This document shows, piece by piece, positions 7,544 to 10,245 of a stretch of DNA of 10,245 nt (positions within the stretch are counted from its first letter, which is position 1; each line of letters begins with the position of its first letter). The stretch is taken from the NCBI GenBank assembly GCA_900769275.1, contig CAAGGA010000035.1:1-10245 (forward strand), written 5' to 3'. This DNA comes from an uncultured Prevotella sp. GTDB lineage: Bacteria; Bacteroidota; Bacteroidia; Bacteroidales; Bacteroidaceae. The position numbers and the translations under genes were made by a program. The notes beneath the pieces were generated by a model. It had not been told where the DNA came from and did not search any database. It saw only the letters and a program-made list of their open reading frames with translations.

Positions 7544-7547
7544 CAGT

Positions 7548-8153
7548 ATGGACATAGTTTATGCATTATTGATTTTTCAGGTCTTGACAATGGTTTTGTG
7601 CGTTGTCACGATATTCTATGTCCTGAAGATGAAGCGCAGGATGGAAGAGATGTCGGCCGATGAATGGGTGGACGGGAAGTCGCTTGAGGAAATACCTGTC
7701 AGGGAATCCGCCACAGTCATAGAAAAGGACGACATCCTCGGCTCTGACAACGAAATACAGAAAGAGGCCTACCTCGCCATGATAGCCAACGTGGAGGAGG
7801 ACAGGGTGGCTACAATGTCACGGAAGGAAATGCTCCTTCTACAGTTGCGCACGCTCATAGAACAGGAGAAAATCTATCTCAAGGCAGGACTGAAACTCGA
7901 CGAGGTGGCCGTCACACTCGGCACAAACCGCACGTACGTCACGCGGATGATGATGAAACTGTACAATCACACCTTTTCCGAGCAAATGAACATCTTCCGT
8001 CTCCAGAGTGCGCAGAAAGACCTTCTCAATCGTCGTCAGGCTTCCATCGAGGAGATTGCACTTTCCAACGGATTCAATTCCAGCAATACCTTCAACAAAG
8101 TCTTCAACCAGCATTTCCGGTGCTCGCCGGCAGTATGGAGAAGCGAACATTGA
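7548..8153 (+). CDS. Membrane-anchored AraC-family HTH regulator
   Basis: The frame is open from 7308, but I choose the ATG at 7548 (201 residues). The region before it has non-protein-like composition and contains the terminator and promoter boxes. Residues 4-26 form a hydrophobic helix (VYALLIFQVLTMVLCVVTIF) followed by KMKRR, a typical single transmembrane anchor with a positive cytoplasmic edge. Residues 30-95 are acidic and linker-like. Residues 98-201 form the AraC DNA-binding domain with two helix-turn-helix units: LKLDEVAVTLGTNRTYVTRM (116-134) and SIEEIALSNGFNSSNTFNKV (166-185), ending in the signature FRCSPAVWR. No sensor domain is present, so the signal, if any, would act through the membrane segment or a partner. 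Target genes cannot be deduced. A hairpin terminator follows at 8293. Confidence 0.85.
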   Translation: MDIVYALLIFQVLTMVLCVVTIFYVLKMKRRMEEMSADEWVDGKSLEEIPVRESATVIEKDDILGSDNEIQKEAYLAMIANVEEDRVATMSRKEMLLLQLRTLIEQEKIYLKAGLKLDEVAVTLGTNRTYVTRMMMKLYNHTFSEQMNIFRLQSAQKDLLNRRQASIEEIALSNGFNSSNTFNKVFNQHFRCSPAVWRSEH

Positions 8154-8292
8154 TGATGATATTCTCATGACTTCGTCAATGCGCCACCCTAAGTCACCCA
8201 TTTTTTTGCATAACTAATTGATTTTCAATATGCGCTACGTGATGGTGTGCAAAAATGATGAAGTCAGGACATTCTTTTTCCCCGCCATAGAC

Positions 8293-8326
8293 AAACGGGC
8301 ACCCTGCTCACGCAGCGTGCCCGTTT
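8293..8326. terminator. Hairpin terminator after the AraC-type regulator
   Basis: AAACGGGCAC (8293-8302) and GTGCCCGTTT (8317-8326) form a perfect 10-bp stem. Inside it, CTGC and GCAG (8304-8307, 8312-8315) pair around a TCAC loop. The stem is G/C-rich at its centre with A's and T's at the base, so it could work in both directions, although no long T-run follows on the plus strand. Confidence 0.7.
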
Positions 8327-8438
8327 ACTATTGTTTAAGGTTGTAGTTTAGTAATCTGAAAAATACATTTTGTAAAACTGATTATAGACATAGTTTCATC
8401 CCGTGATGGGATTTTCAGAGTAAATTCTTATTTTCATT

Positions 8439-8468
8439 GCCGGCTGTGCTTCTGCAATGTCAGCCGAC
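8439..8468 (-). terminator. Possible hairpin downstream of the minus-strand small ORF
   Basis: On the minus strand GTCGGCTG (8468-8461) pairs with CAGCCGGC (8446-8439) across a 14-nt loop, with one G-U wobble. The match is cleaner in the minus-strand RNA than in the plus. It lies 58 nt past the stop of the 28-codon ORF. There is no T-run, so the call is tentative. Confidence 0.3.
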
Positions 8469-8525
8469 GTTCCCTTCTCTCACTGTTTCTTCGTTATTCT
8501 CATAGACTACTGCCCCTCCGAGCAG

Positions 8526-8612
8526 TCATTTTCCTTTCAGCATCTCTGCCACAGCAGTGGCATCGTAGTCTTCGTATGGGGTAGTTGTCGTGACAATATT
8601 GCTTGTCGTCAT
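8526..8612 (-). CDS. Possible 28-residue small protein
   Basis: On the minus strand an ATG at 8612 opens a 28-codon frame ending in TGA at 8526. The peptide starts MTTSNIVTTTTP, has an acidic middle (YEDYDATAV) and ends AEMLKGK. It is soluble, with no membrane helix or cysteine. I do not recognise a family. What supports it is the exact TAnnTTTG box 11 nt upstream on the same strand, giving a leader of only about 5 nt, and a hairpin downstream. Against it are its size and the lack of any neighbouring gene in the same operon. It might also be the relic of a longer gene. Confidence 0.35.
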   Translation of the reverse strand: MTTSNIVTTTTPYEDYDATAVAEMLKGK

Positions 8613-8623
8613 ATTTCTGAGTG

Positions 8624-8631
8624 CAAAGTTA
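8624..8631 (-). promoter_or_regulatory. Putative -7 promoter box for the 28-codon ORF
   Basis: The minus strand reads TAACTTTG (8631 to 8624), an exact TAnnTTTG match. The predicted start is near 8618, a few nt before the ATG at 8612. No TTTG -33 element is visible at normal spacing. Confidence 0.45.
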
Positions 8632-8758
8632 CGGGTTTTCTGCCTTCCTTTCCTTTCCAATCGTAAAAACTATATGGAAAATCATAAGAAAAACAATGAA
8701 AATCGTATCTTTTCCATAATTCCTCACGTAGTCTTTTGTTATACAAGAAAAACTTTTT

Positions 8759-9097
8759 ATGTTACACCTAATTCGTAACATCCACGGATACAATCATTTA
8801 TCTATAATATACGACATCCTGCCGTCTTACTGCCTGGTTGTTCTGTTGCTTGCATCTGACTCGCTTGCAGCACAGACAACAAAAGCAGCACAGACAACAA
8901 AAGCAGCAAGACAACAAAAGCAGCAAGACAACAAAGCAACCCACCTGGTACTCTTCGACCAGGTCGAAGAGAAAACAACCAACGATACAGCAACAAAAGT
9001 GATGAAGCCAGGAGGAAGGGAGGAGTATCCGCAAATGTCAATTTTGTCCTATCCCGAAAATATTTTACACCTTGCGCAAACTGCTACAAATCAATAG
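8759..9097 (+). CDS. Doubtful small exported protein with repeats
   Basis: A 112-codon frame begins at ATG 8759. Residues 20-38 (ILPSYCLVVLLLASDSLAA) resemble a signal-peptide core with a cleavage-like LAA before Q39, but the N-terminal segment before it is unusually long. Residues 37-59 are encoded by the 16-18 nt minisatellite and are rich in A, Q, T and K. The remainder contains a strong DNA palindrome and no motif I know. Against a gene: the start codon lies inside a 7-bp inverted repeat (8759-8765, 8775-8781), the only promoter-like boxes (TTTG 8735-8738, then TATGTTAC) would start transcription after the ATG, and the repeat units differ in length so the frame is not conserved. It could be a decayed or phase-variable gene. 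Low confidence. Confidence 0.22.
   Translation: MLHLIRNIHGYNHLSIIYDILPSYCLVVLLLASDSLAAQTTKAAQTTKAARQQKQQDNKATHLVLFDQVEEKTTNDTATKVMKPGGREEYPQMSILSYPENILHLAQTATNQ
8867..8935 (+). repeat. Minisatellite of four 16-18 nt units
   Basis: Units are gcagcacagacaacaaaa (8867-8884 and 8885-8902, identical), a 17-nt version lacking one base (8903-8919) and a 16-nt version (8920-8935). Because the units differ by single bases, loss or gain of the 16- or 17-nt unit would shift the reading frame of the ORF that spans them. Confidence 0.85.
8951..8971. repeat. Perfect 10-bp palindrome with 1-nt centre
   Basis: CTCTTCGACC and GGTCGAAGAG flank a single A at 8961. An overlapping second inverted repeat pairs ACCTGGT (8943-8949) with ACCAGGT (8958-8964), so the two stems are mutually exclusive. 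It could be an operator, a hairpin or chance; no gene assignment is firm here. Confidence 0.7.
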
Positions 9098-9219
9098 ATT
9101 GCAAAAAGCATAGATATTACCGGGTAAAAGCTATGCTTTTGCAGGGTAATATCTATGCTTTTGCAAGGTAATATCTATGCTTTTGCAGGGTAATAACTAT
9201 GATGTCATTTTTGTCCTAT
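9035..9219 (+). repeat. 18-bp direct repeat pair flanking the 22-bp array
   Basis: ATGTCAATTTTGTCCTAT (9035-9052) recurs as ATGTCATTTTTGTCCTAT (9202-9219), with one mismatch. The two copies bracket a 149-nt segment that contains the 22-bp repeats. This could be the footprint of an inserted element or a local duplication; there is no transposase in the window. Confidence 0.75.
9100..9201. repeat. 22-bp repeat array with one inverted leading copy
   Basis: Direct units occupy 9122-9143, 9144-9165 and 9166-9187, each close to gggtaatatctatgcttttg plus CA, and a partial fourth unit (gggtaataactatg) runs 9188-9201. An inverted copy precedes them at about 9100-9121, so units one and two face each other. 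GCAAAAAGCATAG (9101-9113) pairs with CTATGCTTTTGC (9131-9142) with one bulge, and TTACC pairs with GGTAA nearer the centre. There are no spacers between units. The array lies 71 nt beyond the 3' end of the minus-strand protease gene. Confidence 0.85.
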
Positions 9220-9247
9220 ATTGACCTCTCTGACTGCGGGCTTTCCG

Positions 9248-9263
9248 ATGCCTGACTCGGCAT
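9248..9263 (-). terminator. Small hairpin after the protease gene
   Basis: ATGCC and GGCAT pair around a 6-nt loop, 9 nt beyond the minus-strand stop codon; with one bulge the stem extends by two G-C pairs. No T-run follows, so this is a weak terminator candidate for the protease transcript. Confidence 0.3.
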
Positions 9264-9271
9264 GGTTTTCT

Positions 9272-10117
9272 TCACTCCTGCATACCGCCACTCTGCCCTC
9301 TGACTGCGAAGCCGGAAGGGTGCCTGGCGAGCAATGTCAGCAGAACAACGGACAGCAATGCAGAAATGGCAACACATACAGCGTGCAGGGTAACATTTCC
9401 GTCAAAGTATTCCTGCACCTCGGCATCAGCATAAATGTCAGGGAAGAGCCATACCAGCAGAAAGGGAATGCTGTTGTTTACCCAGTGATATACGACTCCC
9501 GGGATGATGCTTCCCGTGCGATAATACAACCATCCGAGCAGGAGACCGATGACAAAGGCATGGGGAATCTGCGCCGGATTACCGTGAATCATCGCAAAAA
9601 GGAGCGACGACAAGGCGATGGACGACCATATCTGCCTGGCAGACAGGGCGGCATCGTCTTTTTTTGTCTGCAACAACCGGCGCAGGATAGCCCCGCGAAA
9701 GACTATTTCTTCCGCCAAGGGGGCGACAAGTGCTACCGCCACATACCCCCAAATGCTGCTTAGCATGACAGAGAACACATCCTCAAGGCGGTTCTCCTGC
9801 AACGCAGCAGGAAGAGATTCCTCTATCGTTGCCATGGGGATAACCAGTGTGACGGCAAGCAAAGCGGTAAGGATTAAGAAGCGAAAAGGCTTCTGCCTGA
9901 GATAACCGGTGCCCGTAGTGCACCATCTCAACGAACAAAAAAGAGCGCAGACCACTATTCCCGAGAGCACTGAGGCGGCTATTATCGTCTGCATCCTTAT
10001 GTCAGTCGTTCCGCTGTCATGCACCATTCTCATCACGAGGGTGACGATGACCATCGCCAACACCTGCAGCCCGAGGAAAGAAAAGGTGTAAAGTAATGCG
10101 TCGTAGTATTTTCTCAT
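9272..10117 (-). CDS. CPBP-family intramembrane metalloprotease
   Basis: The protein belongs to the Abi/CAAX-prenyl-protease-like family (CPBP; formerly Abi), multi-pass inner-membrane enzymes of Rce1 type. I start at ATG 10117 (281 residues); an in-frame TTG at 10162 would add 15 residues but is less likely. Hydrophobic segments lie at about 8-28, 43-62, 79-96, 117-134, 165-177, 186-198, 203-222 and 245-263. The catalytic motifs are complete: EEIVFRG (136-142), FAMIHGNPAQ with H178, and VVYHWVNN with H211 and N214/N215. The short C-terminal tail is polar. Family members have roles ranging from bacteriocin self-immunity to protein processing, and the substrate here is unknown. No TAnnTTTG box is visible between the gene and the window end, so it may belong to a longer operon starting outside. 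Confidence 0.92.
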   Translation of the reverse strand: MRKYYDALLYTFSFLGLQVLAMVIVTLVMRMVHDSGTTDIRMQTIIAASVLSGIVVCALFCSLRWCTTGTGYLRQKPFRFLILTALLAVTLVIPMATIEESLPAALQENRLEDVFSVMLSSIWGYVAVALVAPLAEEIVFRGAILRRLLQTKKDDAALSARQIWSSIALSSLLFAMIHGNPAQIPHAFVIGLLLGWLYYRTGSIIPGVVYHWVNNSIPFLLVWLFPDIYADAEVQEYFDGNVTLHAVCVAISALLSVVLLTLLARHPSGFAVRGQSGGMQE

Positions 10118-10169
10118 TTGGGGTATGGGGATATTAATGACTGAAGTTTCGCTGGGCTTCAACTTCTTC

Positions 10170-10245
10170 GGTTTTAAGGTTATATGGTTGTACGGTCACT
10201 TCGCTTTTACGGAGGTTACGCTATATTCCGCATAACCGTATAACC
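10170..10245. repeat. Intergenic octamer inverted-array element, copy 3 (runs off the window)
   Basis: The left arm has GGTTTTAA, GGTTATAT and GGTTGTAC (10170-10193), followed by a 17-nt degenerate stretch. The core begins GGAGGTTACG (10211-10220) and ends TATATTCC (10222-10229), the reverse complement of the core ends of copy 2. The right arm has GCATAACC and GTATAACC (10230-10245) and continues past the window end. It lies upstream of the minus-strand protease gene. Confidence 0.75.

Larger units (their letters stand above)
7182..7547 (+). other. 366-nt intergenic region with structured RNA signals
   Basis: No convincing gene lies here. The stretch holds a GNRA-capped hairpin at 7269-7288 (GGTTGACT, loop GTGA, AGTCAGCC; one G-U pair), the large terminator at 7299-7360, a pyrimidine-rich run after it, and two candidate promoters for the regulator gene that starts at 7548. 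GCAGCG at 7264-7269 can also pair with CGCTGC at 7332-7337, an alternative to the terminator stem. Confidence 0.6.
8154..8758. other. Gene-poor region of about 600 nt after the regulator
   Basis: There are no convincing plus-strand genes. The region holds an 11-bp long-range inverted repeat (8168-8178 with 8256-8266), the terminator at 8293-8326, a wobble-paired hairpin at 8439-8468, and a 28-codon minus-strand ORF with a promoter-like box (8526-8631). Base composition turns AT-rich from about 8650. Confidence 0.6.

Noticed and set aside
7308..7547. Upstream extension of the AraC-type regulator to ATG 7308
   Set aside because: The added 80 residues cover the terminator and promoter boxes and would bury the membrane helix in mid-protein; ATG 7548 fits better.
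8398..8413. ATCCC / GGGAT hairpin followed by TTTT
   Set aside because: Only 5 bp and not downstream of any credible gene; too weak to call a terminator.
8457..8666. 69-codon plus-strand frame
   Set aside because: Low-complexity, phenylalanine- and serine-rich product without promoter, overlapping the better-supported minus-strand signals.
8798..9034. Minus-strand cysteine- and leucine-rich frames
   Set aside because: Their composition comes from reading the AAC/GCA minisatellite in reverse, and the longer one checked begins at TTG rather than ATG.
9100..9201. CRISPR array
   Set aside because: The 22-bp units abut directly with no unique spacers, one unit is inverted, and no cas genes are near.
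9221..9763. 180-codon plus-strand frame opposite the protease gene
   Set aside because: The minus-strand CPBP protein has complete catalytic motifs; the plus-strand product has no domain character.
10118..10162. 15-residue N-terminal extension of the protease
   Set aside because: It would use a TTG start and adds a polar stretch before the first membrane helix; ATG 10117 is the simpler choice.

Overview
The window looks like a chromosomal segment from a Bacteroidales bacterium, most likely Prevotella or a close relative. Three things point that way. The gene order is topA, aroK, speA, argB, an ECF-type sigma factor and its small partner. Several genes have Bacteroidetes-type -7 promoter boxes (TAnnTTTG) upstream. 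Start codons lack Shine-Dalgarno sequences, and the proteins have a Bacteroidales character (a topoisomerase I with Toprim-associated C-terminal repeats and no zinc fingers, a 630-residue biosynthetic arginine decarboxylase). The assignment rests on reading the sequence; no database search was possible.

Layout. Positions 1-3105 hold topA (DNA topoisomerase I) and aroK (shikimate kinase), separated by an intergenic octamer-repeat element. Positions 3178-5876 hold speA (arginine to agmatine) and argB (second step of arginine synthesis), only 2 nt apart and probably one transcript. Next comes a 200-nt intergenic block of octamer repeats and a hairpin terminator (5880-6127). Then a sigma factor gene (6155-6712) overlaps by 11 nt a gene for a single-pass membrane protein that may be its anti-sigma partner (6702-7181). 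This pair ends at a very strong terminator (7299-7360). A short gene for a membrane-anchored AraC-type regulator follows (7548-8153). From about 8154 to 9270 the DNA is gene-poor and rich in repeats: terminator-like hairpins, a possible 28-codon ORF on the minus strand, a doubtful small exported protein with an internal minisatellite, a strong palindrome, and an array of 22-bp repeats flanked by 18-bp direct repeats. On the minus strand, 10117-9272 encodes a CPBP-family (Abi/CAAX-like) intramembrane protease. Upstream of it a third copy of the octamer element runs off the window end.

The genes are ordinary housekeeping and regulatory genes; I see no phage, transposase, CRISPR or defence island. 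The most unusual content is between the genes. A family of inverted octamer arrays (GGTTATNN units on the left, NNNNAACC units on the right, around a GGA...TCC core) occurs three times in 10 kb, always between genes. A separate 22-bp repeat array lies at 9100-9201. These are the best candidates for something undescribed, and their function cannot be read from this window alone.
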